Assembly: GCA_037951165.1 (NCBI GenBank)
Contig: JBBDHG010000034.1
Span: forward strand, 62,001 to 126,000
Direction: 5' to 3'
Length of the DNA: 64,000 nucleotides
DNA from: Lophius americanus
Lineage: Eukaryota; Chordata; Actinopteri; Lophiiformes; Lophiidae
Shown here: piece by piece, positions 46,246 through 60,500 of the stretch
Layout: each line of letters starts with the position of its first letter
Numbering within the stretch: position 1 is the first letter of the stretch
Notes under the pieces: model-generated
What the model was told of the DNA's origin: nothing
Database searches by the model: none
The model's input: the letters and a program-made list of their open reading frames with translations, nothing else
Position numbers and translations under genes: made by a program

Positions 46246-48553
46246 GACACGTATACCATATGTTTATAACATTAACACGCCTAATGTTTATTACACGTAT
46301 ACGACATGTTTATAACATTAACACGCCTAACGTTTATGACACGTATACGACATGTTCATAACATTAACACGCCTAATGTTTGACACGTATACGACATGTT
46401 TATAACATTAACACGCCTTACGTTTATGACACGTATACGACATGTTTATAACATTAACACGCCTAATCTTTACGACACATATACCACATGTTTATCACAT
46501 TAACACGTCAATGTTTGACACGTATACAACATGTTTATAACATTAACCGCCTAATGTTTATGAGACGTGTACAACACGTTTATAACATTAACACGCCTCA
46601 GGTTTATAACATTAACACGCCTAATTTTTGACACGTATACCATATGTTTATAACATTAACACGCCTAATGTTTATTACACGTATACGACACGTTTATAAC
46701 ATTAACACGCCTAATGTTTATTACACGTATACGACACGTTTATAACATTAACACGCCTCAGGTTTATAACATTAACACGCCTAATGTTTATGACGCGTAT
46801 ACAACACGTTTATAACATTAAGGCTTATAACATTAACATGCCTAATGTTTGACATGTATGCAACATTTTTATAACATTAACACACCTATTGTTTATGACA
46901 CGTATACGACACGTTTATAACATTAACACGCCTAAGGTTTATGACGTGTATACGACACGTTTATAACATTAACACGGCTATGGCTTATAACATTAACACG
47001 CCTAATTTTTGACACATATACCATATGTTTATAACATTAACACGCCTAATGTTTATTACACGTATTCGACACGTTTATAACATTAACACGCCTCAGGTTT
47101 ATAACATTAACACGCCTAATGTTTATAACGCGTATACGACACGTTTATAACATTAACACGCCTAATTTTTGACAAGTATACCATATGTTTATAACATTAA
47201 CACGCCTAATGTTTATTACACGTATACGACATGTTTATAACATTGACACGTCTAATGTTTGACACGTATACGACACGTTTATAACATTAACACGCCTAAT
47301 TTTTGACAAGTATACCACATGTTTATAACATTAACACACCTAATGTTTATTACACGTATACGACATGTTTATAACATTGACACGTCTAATGTTTGACACG
47401 TATACGACACGTTTATAACATTAACACGCCTAAGGTTCATAACATTAACACGCCTAATGTTTGACACGTATACGACATGTTTATAACATTAACACGCCTT
47501 ACGTTTATGACACGTATACAACATGTTTATAACATTAACACGCCTATTGTTTGACAGGTATACGACATGTTTATAACTTTAACACGCCTTACGTTTATGA
47601 CACGTATACAACACGTTTATAACATTAACACGCCTCAGGTTTATAACATTAACACGCCTAATGTTTATGACGCGTATACGACAAGTTTATAACATTATCA
47701 CGCCTAAGGCTAATAAAATAAACACGCCTAATGTTTGACACGTATACGACACGTTTATGACGCGTATACGACACGTTTATAACATTAACATATTTAACGT
47801 TTATGACAGGTATACAACACGTTTATAACATTAAGGCTTATAACATTAACATGCCTAATGTTAAACATGTATGCAACATTTTTATAACATTAACACACCT
47901 ATTGTTTATGACACGTAAACGACACGTTTATAACATTAACACGCCTAAGGTTAATGACGTGTATACGACACGTTTATAACATTAACACGCCTATGGCTTA
48001 TAACATTAACACGCCTAATTTTTGACACGTATACCATATGTTTATAACATTAACACGCCTAATGTTTATTACACGTATACGACACGTTTATAACATTAAC
48101 ACGCCTCAGGTTTATAACATTAACACGCCTAATGTTTATGACGCGTATACAACACGTTTATAACATTAAGGCTTATAAGATTAACATGCCTAATGTTTGA
48201 CATGTATGCAACATTTTTATAACATTAACACACCTATTGTTTATGACACGTATACGACACGTTTATAACATTAACACGCCTAAGGTTTATGACGTGTATA
48301 CGACACGTTTATAACATTAACACGCCTATGGCTTATAACATTAACACGCCTAATTTTTGACACGTATACCATATGTTTATAACATTAACACGCCTAATGT
48401 TTATTACACGTATACGACACGTTTATAACATTAACACGCCTCAGGTTTATAACATTAACACGCCTAATGTTTATGACGCGTATACGACACGTTTATAACA
48501 TTAACATATTTAACGTTTATGACACGTATACAACACGTTGATAACATTAACAC
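46245..48553 (+). repeat. 2.3-kb segment, second copy (partner at -11004)
   Basis: This is the second copy of 35241-37549, with its own private changes, for example CGTATTCGAC near 47063, GTAAACGAC near 47927 and CACGTTGATAAC near 48537. The mutations scattered on both sides suggest the copying is older than the 1745-bp HOR to its right. Confidence 0.86.
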
Positions 48554-49360
48554 GCCTATTGTTTGACAGGTATACGACATGTTTATAACTTTAACACGCC
48601 TTACGTTTATGACACGTATACAACACGTTTATAACATTAACACGCCTCAGGTTTATAACATTAACACGCCTAATGTTTATGACGCGTATACGACAAGTTT
48701 ATAACATTATCACGCCTAAGGCTAATAAAATAAACACGCCTCATGTTTGACACGTATACGACACGTTTATGACGCGTATACGACACGTTTATAACATTAA
48801 CATATTTTACGTTTATGACAGGTATACAACACGTTTATAACATTAAGGCTTATAATATTAACATGCCTAATGTTTGACATGTATGCAACATTTTTATAAC
48901 ATTAACACACCTATTGTTTATGACACGTATACGACACGCTTATAACATTAAGACGCCTAAGGTTTATGACGCGTATACGACACGTTTATAACATTAACAC
49001 GCCTAACATGTATACATGTCGTATACGTGTCAAACACACGTATACGACATGTTTATAACATTAACACGCCTTACGTTTATGACACGTATACAACATGTTT
49101 ATAACATTAACACGCCTATTGTTTGAAAGGTATACGACATGTTTATAACTTTAACACGCCTTACATTTATGACACGTATACAACACGTTTATAACATTAA
49201 CACGCCTATGGCTTATAACATTAACACGCCTAATTTTTGACACGTATACCATATGTTTATAACATTAACACGCCTAATGTTTATTACACGTATACGACAC
49301 GTTTATAACATTAACACGCCTAATGTTTATTACACGTATACGGCACGTTTATAACATTAA
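48553..49360 (+). repeat. Satellite between the +11004 copy and the 1745-bp HOR
   Basis: This is ordinary forward satellite with the variants CCTCATG, CATATTTTACG, ATTAAGACGCC and CTTACG, in the order seen near 37.9 and 39.1 kb. It contains the fold-back inversion at 49014-49052 and small private changes (GTTTGAAAGG near 49124, CTTACATTTATG near 49163). I see nothing else in it. Confidence 0.85.
49014..49052. repeat. Fold-back micro-inversion (17-bp inverted repeat)
   Basis: Left arm ACATGTCGTATACGTGT (49014-49030), spacer CAAAC, right arm ACACGTATACGACATGT (49036-49052) form a perfect 17-bp inverted repeat. In the equivalent position of other copies (for example 27.9, 37.9 and 39.15 kb) the sequence is simply CCTAATGTTTGACACG followed by TATACGACATG. 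Here the bases from 49014 to 49035 are the exact reverse complement of that normal stretch, inserted before the forward copy, which has lost its first five bases. It is the only reverse-oriented monomer piece I found right of 3930. It fits template switching during replication, or a sequencing or assembly artefact. Confidence 0.9.
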
Positions 49361-52300
49361 CACGCCTAATGTTTATTACACGTATACGACACGTTTATAA
49401 CATTAACACGCCTAATGTTTATTACACGTATACGACACGTTTATAACATTAACACGCCTCAGGTTTATAACATTAACACGCCTAATGTTTATGACGCGTA
49501 TACAACACGTTTATAACATTAAGGCTTATAACATTAACATGCCTAATGTTTGACATGTATGCAACATTTTTATAACATTTACACACCTATTGTTTATGAC
49601 ACGTATACGACACGTTTATAACATTAACACGCCTAAGGTTTATGACGTGTATACGACACGTTTATAACATTAACACGCCTATGGCTTATAACATTAACAC
49701 GCCTAATTTTTGACACGTATACCATATGTTTATAACATTAACACGCCTAATGTTTATTACACGTATACGACACGTTTATAACATTAACACGCCTCAGGTT
49801 TATAACATTAACACGCCTAATGTTTATGACGCGTATACGACACGTTTATAACATTAACATATTTAACGTTTATGACACGTATACAACACGTTTATAACAT
49901 TAACACGCCTCAGGTTTATAACATTAACACGCCTAATGTTTATGACGCGTATACGACAAGTGTATAACATTAACACGCCTAAGGCTAATAAAATAAACAC
50001 GCCTAATGTTTGACACGTATACGACACGTTTATGACGCGTATACGACACGTTTATAACATTAACATATTTAACGTTTATGACACGTATACAACACATTTA
50101 TAACATTAAGGCTTATAACATTAGTATGCCTAATGTTTGACATGTATGCGACATTTTTATAACATTAACACACCTATTGTTTATTACACGTATACCATAT
50201 GTTTATAACATTAACACGCCTAATGTTTGACACGTATACGACACGTTTATGACGCGTATACGACACGTTTATAACATTAACATATTTAACGTTTATGACA
50301 CGTATACAACACATTTATAACATTAAGGCTTATAACATTAACATGCCTAATGTTTGACATGTATGCGACATTTTTATAACATTAACACGCCTAATTTTTG
50401 ACAAGTATACCATATGTTTATAACATTAACACGCCTAATGTTTATTACACGTATACGACATGTTTATAACATTGACACGTCTAATGTTTGACACGTATAC
50501 GACACGTTTATAACATTAACACGCCTAATTTTTGACAAGTATACTACATGTTTATAACATTAACACGCCTAATGTTTATTACACGTATACGACATGTTTA
50601 TAACATTGACACGTCTAATGTTTGACACGTATACGACACGTTTATAACATTAACACGCCTATGGCTTATAACATTAACACGCCTAATTTTTGACACGTAT
50701 ACCATATGTTTATAACATTAACACGCCTAATGTTTATTACACGTATACGACATGTTTATAACATTAACACGCCTAACGTTTATGACACGTATACGACATG
50801 TTCATAACATTAACACGCCTAATGTTTGACACGTATACGACATGTTTATAACATTAACACGCCTTACGTTTATGACACGTATACGACATGTTTATAACAT
50901 TAACACGCCTAATCTTTACGACACATATACCACATGTTTATCACATTAACACGTCAATGTTTGACACGTATACAACATGTTTATAACATTAACCGCCTAA
51001 TGTTTATGAGACGTGTACAACACGTTCATAACATTAACACGCCTCAGGTTTATAACATTAACACGCCTAATTTTTGACACGTATACCATATGTTTATAAC
51101 ATTAACACGCCTAATGTTTATTACACGTATACGACACGTTTATAACATTAACACGCCTAATGTTTATTACACGTATACGACACGTTTATAACATTAACAC
51201 GCCTCAGGTTTATAACATTAACACGCCTAATGTTTATGACGCGTATACAACACGTTTCTAACATTAAGGCTTATAACATTAACATGCCTAATGTTTGACA
51301 TGTATGCAACATTTTTATAACATTTACACACCTATTGTTTATGACACGTATACGACACGTTTATAACATTAACACGCCTAAGGTTTATGACGTGTATACG
51401 ACACGTTTATAACATTAACACGCCTATGGCTTATAACATTAACACGCCTAATTTTTGACACGTATACCATATGTTTATAACATTAACACGCCTAATGTTT
51501 ATTACACGTATACGACACGTTTATAACATTAACACGCCTCAGGTTTATAACATTAACACGCCTAATGTTTATGACGCGTATACGACACGTTTATAACATT
51601 AACATATTTAACGTTTATGACACGTATACAACACGTTTATAACATTAACACGCCTCAGGTTTATAACATTAACACGCCTAATGTTTATGACGCGTATACG
51701 ACAAGTGTATAACATTAACACGCCTAAGGCTAATAAAATAAACACGCCTAATGTTTGACACGTATACGACACGTTTATGACGCGTATACGACACGTTTAT
51801 AACATTAACATATTTAACGTTTATGACACGTATACAACACATTTATAACATTAAGGCTTATAACATTAGTATGCCTAATGTTTGACATGTATGCGACATT
51901 TTTATAACATTAACACACCTATTGTTTATTACACGTATACCATATGTTTATAACATTAACACGCCTAATGTTTGACACGTATACGACACGTTTATGACGC
52001 GTATACGACACGTTTATAACATTAACATATTTAACGTTTATGACACGTATACAACACATTTATAACATTAAGGCTTATAACATTAACATGCCTAATGTTT
52101 GACATGTATGCGACATTTTTATAACATTAACACGCCTAATTTTTGACAAGTAAACCATATGTTTATAACATTAACACGCCTAATGTTTATTACACGTATA
52201 CGACATGTTTATAACATTGACACGTCTAATGTTTGACACGTATACGACACGTTTATAACATTAACACGCCTAATTTTTGACAAGTATACTACATGTTTAT

Positions 52301-55300
52301 AACATTAACACGCCTAATGTTTATTACACGTATACGACATGTTTATAACATTGACACGTGTAATGTTTCACACGTATACGACACATTTATAACATTAACA
52401 CGCCTATGGCTTATAACATTAACACGCCTAATTTTTGACACGTATACCATATGTTTATAACATTAACACGCCTAATGTTTATTACAAGTATACGACATGT
52501 TTATAACATTAACACGCCTAACGTTTATGACACGTATACGACATGTTCATAACATTAACACGCCTAATGTTTGACACGTATACGACATGTTTATAACATT
52601 AACACGCCTTACGTTTATGACACGTATACGACATGTTTATAACATTAACACGCCTAATCTTTACGACACATATACCACATGTTTATCACATTAACAAGTC
52701 AATGTTTGACACGTATACAACATGTTTATAACATTAACCGCCTAATGTTTATGAGACGTGTACAACACGTTCATAACATTAACACGCCTCAGGTTTATAA
52801 CATTAACACGCCTAATTTTTGACACGTATACCATATGTTTATAACATTAACACGCCTAATGTTTATTACACGTATACGACACGTTTATAACATTAACACG
52901 CCTAATGTTTATTACACGTATACGACACGTTTATAACATTAACACGCCTCAGGTTTATAACATTAACACGCCTAATGTTTATGACGCGTATACAACACGT
53001 TTATAACATTAAGGCTTATAACATTAACATGCCTAATGTTTGACATGTATGCAACATTTTTATAACATTTACACACCTATTGTTTATGACACGTATACGA
53101 CACGTTTATAACATTAACACGCCTAAGGTTTATGACGTGTATACGACACGTTTATAACATTAACACGCCTATGGCTTATAACATTAACACGCCTAATTTT
53201 TGACACGTATACCATATGTTTATAACATTAACACGCCTAATGTTTATTACACGTATACGACACGTTTATAACATTAACACGCCTCAGGTTTATAACATTA
53301 ACACGCCTAATGTTTATGACGCGTATACGACACGTTTATAACATTAACATATTTAACGTTTATGACACGTATACAACACGTTTATAACATTAACACGCCT
53401 CAGGTTTATAACATTAACACGCCTAATGTTTATGACGCGTATACGACAAGTGTATAACATTAACACGCCTAAGGCTAATAAAATAAACACGCCTAATGTT
53501 TGACACGTATACGACACGTTTATGACGCGTATACGACACGTTTATAACATTAACATATTTAACGTTTATGACACGTATACAACACATTTATAACATTAAG
53601 GCTTATAACATTAGTATGCCTAATGTTTGACATGTATGCGACATTTTTATAACATTAACACACCTATTGTTTATTACACGTATACCATATGTTTATAACA
53701 TTAACACGCCTAATGTTTGACACGTATACGACACGTTTATGACGCGTATACGACACGTTTATAACATTAACATATTTAACGTTTATGACACGTATACAAC
53801 ACATTTATAACATTAAGGCTTATAACATTAACATGCCTAATGTTTGACATGTATGCGACATTTTTATAACATTAACACGCCTAATTTTTGACAAGTATAC
53901 CATATGTTTATAACATTAACACGCCTAATGTTTATTACACGTATACGACATGTTTATAACATTGACACGTCTAATGTTTGACACGTATACGACACGTTTA
54001 TAACATTAACACGCCTAATTCTTGACAAGTATACTACATGTTTATAACATTAACACGCCTAATGTTTATTACACGTATACGACATGTTTATAACATTGAC
54101 ACGTGTAATGTTTCACACGTATACGACACATTTATAACATTAACACGCCTATGGCTTATAACATTAACACGCCTAATTTTTGACACGTATACCATATGTT
54201 TATAACATTAACACGCCTAATGTTTATTACACGTATACGACATGTTTATAACATTAACACGCCTAACGTTTATGACACGTATACGACATGTTCATAACAT
54301 TAACACGCCTAATGTTTGACACGTATACGACATGTTTATAACATTAACACGCCTTACGTTTATGACACGTATACGACATGTTTATAACATTAACACGCCT
54401 AATCTTTACGACACATATACCACATGTTTATCACATTAACACGTCAATGTTTGACACGTATACAACATGTTTATAACATTAACCGCCTAATGTTTATGAG
54501 ACGTGTACAACACGTTTATAACATTAACACGCCTCAGGTTTATAACATTAACACGACTAATTTTTGACACGTATACCATATGTTTATAACATTAACACGC
54601 CTAATGTTTATTACACGTATACGACACGTTTATAACATTAACACGCCTAATGTTTATTACACGTATACGACACGTTTATAACATTAACACGCCTCAGGTT
54701 TATAACATTAACACGCCTAATGTTTATGACGCGTATACAACACGTTTATAACATTAAGGCTTATAACATTAACATGCCTAATGTTTGACATGTATGCAAC
54801 ATTTTTATAACATTAACACACCTATTGTTTATGACACGTATACGACACGTTTATAACATTAACACGCCTAAGGTTTATGACGTGTATACGACACGTTTAT
54901 AACATTAACACGCCTATGGCTTATAACATTAACACGCCTAATTTTTGACACGTATACCATATGTTTATAACATTAACACGCCTAATGTTTATTACACGTA
55001 TACGACACGTTTATAACATTAACACGCCTCAGGTTTATAACATTAACACGCCTAATGTTTATGACGCGTATACGACACGTTTATAACATTAACATATTTA
55101 ACGTTTATGACACGTATACAACACGTTTATAACATTAACACGCCTCAGGTTTATAACATTAACACGCCTAATGTTTATGACGCGTATACGACAAGTGTAT
55201 AACATTAACACGCCTAAGGCTAATAAAATAAACACGCCTAATGTTTGACACGTATACGACACGTTTATGACGCGTATACGACACGTTTATAACATTAACA

Positions 55301-57505
55301 TATTTAACGTTTATGACACGTATACAACACATTTATAACATTAAGGCTTATAACATTAACATGCCTAATGTTTGACATGTATGCGACATTTTTATAACAT
55401 TAACACACCTATTGTTTATTACACGTATACCATATGTTTATAACATTAACACGCCTAATGTTTGACACGTATACGACACGTTTATGACGCGTATACGACA
55501 CGTTTATAACATTAACATATTTAACGTTTATGACACGTATACAACACATTTATAACATTAAGGCTTATAACATTAACATGCCTAATGTTTGACATGTATG
55601 CGACATTTTTATAACATTAACACGCCTAATTTTTGACAAGTATACCATATGTTTATAACATTAACACGCCTAATGTTTATTACACGTATACGACATGTTT
55701 ATAACATTGACACGTCTAATGTTTGACACGTATACGACACGTTTATAACATTAACACGCCTAATTTTTGACAAGTATACTACATGTTTATAACATTAACA
55801 CGCCTAATGTTTATTACACGTATACGACATGTTTATAACATTGACACGTCTAATGTTTGACACGTATACGACACGTTTATAACATTAACACGCCTATGGC
55901 TTATAACATTAACACGCCTAATTTTTGACACGTATACCATATGTTTATAACATTAACACGCCTAATGTTTATTACACGTATACGACATGTTTATAACATT
56001 AACACGCCTAACGTTTATGACACGTATACGACATGTTCATAACATTAACACGCCTAATGTTTGACACGTATACGACATGTTTATAACATTAACACGCCTT
56101 ACGTTTATGACACGTATACGACATGTTTATAACATTAACACGCCTAATCTTTACGACACATATACCACATGTTTATCACATTAACACGTCAATGTTTGAC
56201 ACGTATACAACATGTTTATAACATTAACCGCCTAATGTTTATGAGACGTGTACAACACGTTTATAACATTAACACGCCTCAGGTTTATAACATTAACACG
56301 CCTAATTTTTGACACGTATACCATATGTTTATAACATTAACACGCCTAATGTTTATTACACGTATACGACACGTTTATAACATTAACACGCCTAATGTTT
56401 ATTACACGTATACGACACGTTTATAACATTAACACGCCTCAGGTTTATAACATTAACACGCCTAATGTTTATGACGCGTATACAACACGTTTATAACATT
56501 AAGGCTTATAACATTAACATGCCTAATGTTTGACATGTATGCAACATTTTTATAACATTTACACACCTATTGTTTATGACACGTATACGACACGTTTATA
56601 ACATTAACACGCCTAAGGTTTATGACGTGTATACGACACGTTTATAACATTAACACGCCTATGGCTTATAACATTAACACGCCTAATTTTTGACACGTAT
56701 ACCATATGTTTATAACATTAACACGCCTAATGTTTATTACACGTATACGACACGTTTATAACATTAACACGCCTCAGGTTTATAACATTAACACGCCTAA
56801 TGTTTATGACGCGTATACGACACGTTTATAACATTAACATATTTAACGTTTATGACACGTATACAACACGTTTATAACATTAACACGCCTCAGGTTTATA
56901 ACATTAACACGCCTAATGTTTATGACGCGTATACGACAAGTGTATAACATTAACACGCCTAAGGCTAATAAAATAAACACGCCTAATGTTTGACACGTAT
57001 ACGACACGTTTATGACGCGTATACGACACGTTTATAACATTAACATATTTAACGTTTATGACACGTATACAACACATTTATAACATTAAGGCTTATAACA
57101 TTAACATGCCTAATGTTTGACATGTATGCGACATTTTTATAACATTAACACACCTATTGTTTATTACACGTATACCATATGTTTATAACATTAACACGCC
57201 TAATGTTTGACACGTATACGACACGTTTATGACGCGTATACGACACGTTTATAACATTAACATATTTAACGTTTATGACACGTATACAACACATTTATAA
57301 CATTAAGGCTTATAACATTAACATGCCTAATGTTTGACATGTATGCGACATTTTTATAACATTAACACGCCTAATTTTTGACAAGTATACCATATGTTTA
57401 TAACATTAACACGCCTAATGTTTATTACACGTATACGACATGTTTATAACATTGACACGTCTAATGTTTGACACGTATACGACACGTTTATAACATTAAC
57501 ACGCC
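49360..57505 (+). repeat. 1745-bp HOR, about 4.7 tandem copies
   Basis: Units are about 49360-51104, 51105-52849, 52850-54594, 54595-56339 and a partial to 57505. Two independent landmarks give the identical period: AGTGTATAAC at 49959, 51704, 53449, 55194 and 56939, and TTAACCGCC at 50990, 52735, 54480 and 56225. Only scattered single-base differences were seen, such as CATTAGTATGCC in units 1-3 but not 4-5, ATTTACACACC in all but unit 4, and GTGTAATGTTTCACACG in units 2 and 3. Unit 5 loses 158 bp at about 57505, removing the CTACATG unit and the CTATGGC half-unit. This is the most regular part of the window. Confidence 0.94.
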
Positions 57506-60500
57506 TAATTTTTGACACGTATACCATATGTTTATAACATTAACACGCCTAATGTTTATTACACGTATACGACATGTTTATAACATTAACACGCCTAACG
57601 TTTATGACACGTATACGACATGTTCATAACATTAACACGCCTAATGTTTGACACGTATACGACATGTTTATAACATTAACACGCCTTACGTTTATGACAC
57701 GTATACGACATGTTTATAACATTAACACGCCTAATCTTTACGACACATATACCACATGTTTATCACATTAACACGTCAATGTTTGACACGTATACAACAT
57801 GTTTATAACATTAACCGCCTAATGTTTATGAGACGTGTACAACACGTTTATAACATTAACACGCCTCAGGTTTATAACATTAACACGCCTAATTTTTGAC
57901 ACGTATACCATATGTTTATAACATTAACACGCCTAATGTTTATTACACGTATACGACACGTTTATAACATTAACACGCCTAATGTTTATTACACGTATAC
58001 GACACGTTTATAACATTAACACGCCTCAGGTTTATAACATTAACACGCCTAATGTTTATGACGCGTATACAACACGTTTATAACATTAAGGCTTATAACA
58101 TTAACATGCCTAATGTTTGACATGTATGCAACATTTTTATAACATTAACACACCTATTGTTTATGACACGTATACGACACGTTTATAACATTAACACGCC
58201 TAAGGTTTATGACGTGTATACGACACGTTTATAACATTAACACGCCTATGGCTTATAACATTAACACGCCTAATTTTTGACACGTATACCATATGTTTAT
58301 AACATTAACACGCCTAATGTTTATTACACGTATACGACACGTTTATAACATTAACACGCCTCAGGTTTATAACATTAACACGCCTAATGTTTATGACGCG
58401 TATACGACACGTTTATAACATTAACATATTTAACGTTTATGACACGTATACAACACGTTTATAACATTAACACGCCACAGGTTTATAACATTAACACGCC
58501 TAATGTTTATGACGCGTATACGACAAGTGTATAACATTAACACGCCTAAGGCTAATAAAATAAACACGCCTAATGTTTGACACGTATACGACACGTTTAT
58601 GACGCGTATACGACACGTTTATAACATTAACATATTTAACGTTTATGACACGTATACAACACATTTATAACATTAAGGCTTATAACATTAACATGCCTAA
58701 TTTTTGACATGTATGCGACATTTTTATAACATTAACACACCTATTGTTTATGCAACGTATACGACACGCTTATAACATTAAGACGCCTAAGGTTTATGAC
58801 GCGTATACGACACGTTTATAACATTAACACGCCTAATTTTTGACAAGTATACCATATGTTTATAACATTAACACGCCTAATGTTTATTACACGTATACGA
58901 CATGTTTATAACATTGACACGTCTAATGTTTGACATGTATACGACACGTTTATAACATTAACACGCCTAATTTTTGACAAGTATACTACATGTTTATAAC
59001 ATTAACACGCCTAATGTTTATTACACGTATACGACATGTTTATAACATTGACACGTCTAATGTTTGACACGTATACGACACGTTTCTAACATTAACACGC
59101 CTATGGCTTATAACATTAACACGCCTAATTTTTGACACGTATACCATATGTTTATAACATTAACACGCCTAATGTTTATTACACGTATACGACATGTTTA
59201 TAACATTAACACGCCTAACGTTTATGACACGTATACGACATGTTCATAACATTAACACGCCTAATGTTTGACACGTATACGACATGTTTATAACATTAAC
59301 ACGCCTTACGTTTATGACACGTATACGACATGTTTATAACATTAACACGCCTAATCTTTACGACACATATACCACATGTTTATCACATTAACACGTCAAT
59401 GTTTGACACGTATACAACATGTTTATAACATTAACCGCCTAATGTTTATGAGACGTGTACAACACGTTTATAACATTAACACGCCTCAGGTTTATAACAT
59501 TAACACGCCTAATTTTTGACACGTATACCATATGTTTATAACATTAACACGCCTAATGTTTATTACACGTATACGACACGTTTATAACATTAACACGCCT
59601 AATGTTTATTACACGTATACGACACGTTTATAACATTAACACGCCTCAGGTTTATAACATTAACACGCCTAATGTTTATGACGCGTATACAACACGTTTA
59701 TAACATTAAGGCTTATAACATTAACATGCCTAATGTTTGACATGTATGCAACATTTTTATAACATTTACACACCTATTGTTTATGACACGTATACGACAC
59801 GTTTATAACATTAACACGCCTAAGGTTTATGACGTGTATACGACACGTTTATAACATTAACACGCCTATGGCTTATAACATTAACACGCCTAATTTTTGA
59901 CACGTATACCATATGTTTATAACATTAACACGCCTAATGTTTATTACACGTATACGACACGTTTATAACATTAACACGCCTCAGGTTTATAACATTAACA
60001 CGCCTAATGTTTATGACGCGTATACGACACGTTTATAACATTAACATATTTAACGTTTATGACACGTATACAACACGTTTATAACATTAACACGCCTCAG
60101 GTTTATAACATTAACACGCCTAATGTTTATGACGCGTATACGACAAGTGTATAACATTAACACGCCTAAGGCTAATAAAATAAACACGCCTAATGTTTGA
60201 CACGTATACGACACGTTTATGACGCGTATACGACACGTTTATAACATTAACATATTTAACGTTTATGACACGTATACAACACATTTATAACATTAAGGCT
60301 TATAACATTAACATGCCTAATGTTTGACATGTATGCGACATTTTTATAACATTAACACGCCTAATTTTTGACAAGTATACCATATGTTTATAACATTAAC
60401 ACGCCTAATGTTTATTACACGTATACGACATGTTTATAACATTGACACGTCTAATGTTTGACACGTATACGACACGTTTATAACATTAACACGCCTAATT

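Noticed and set aside
49014..49052. Rho-independent terminator
   Set aside because: The hairpin is perfect but AT-rich and has no T-run after it. It is fully explained by a reversed copy of the local monomer.
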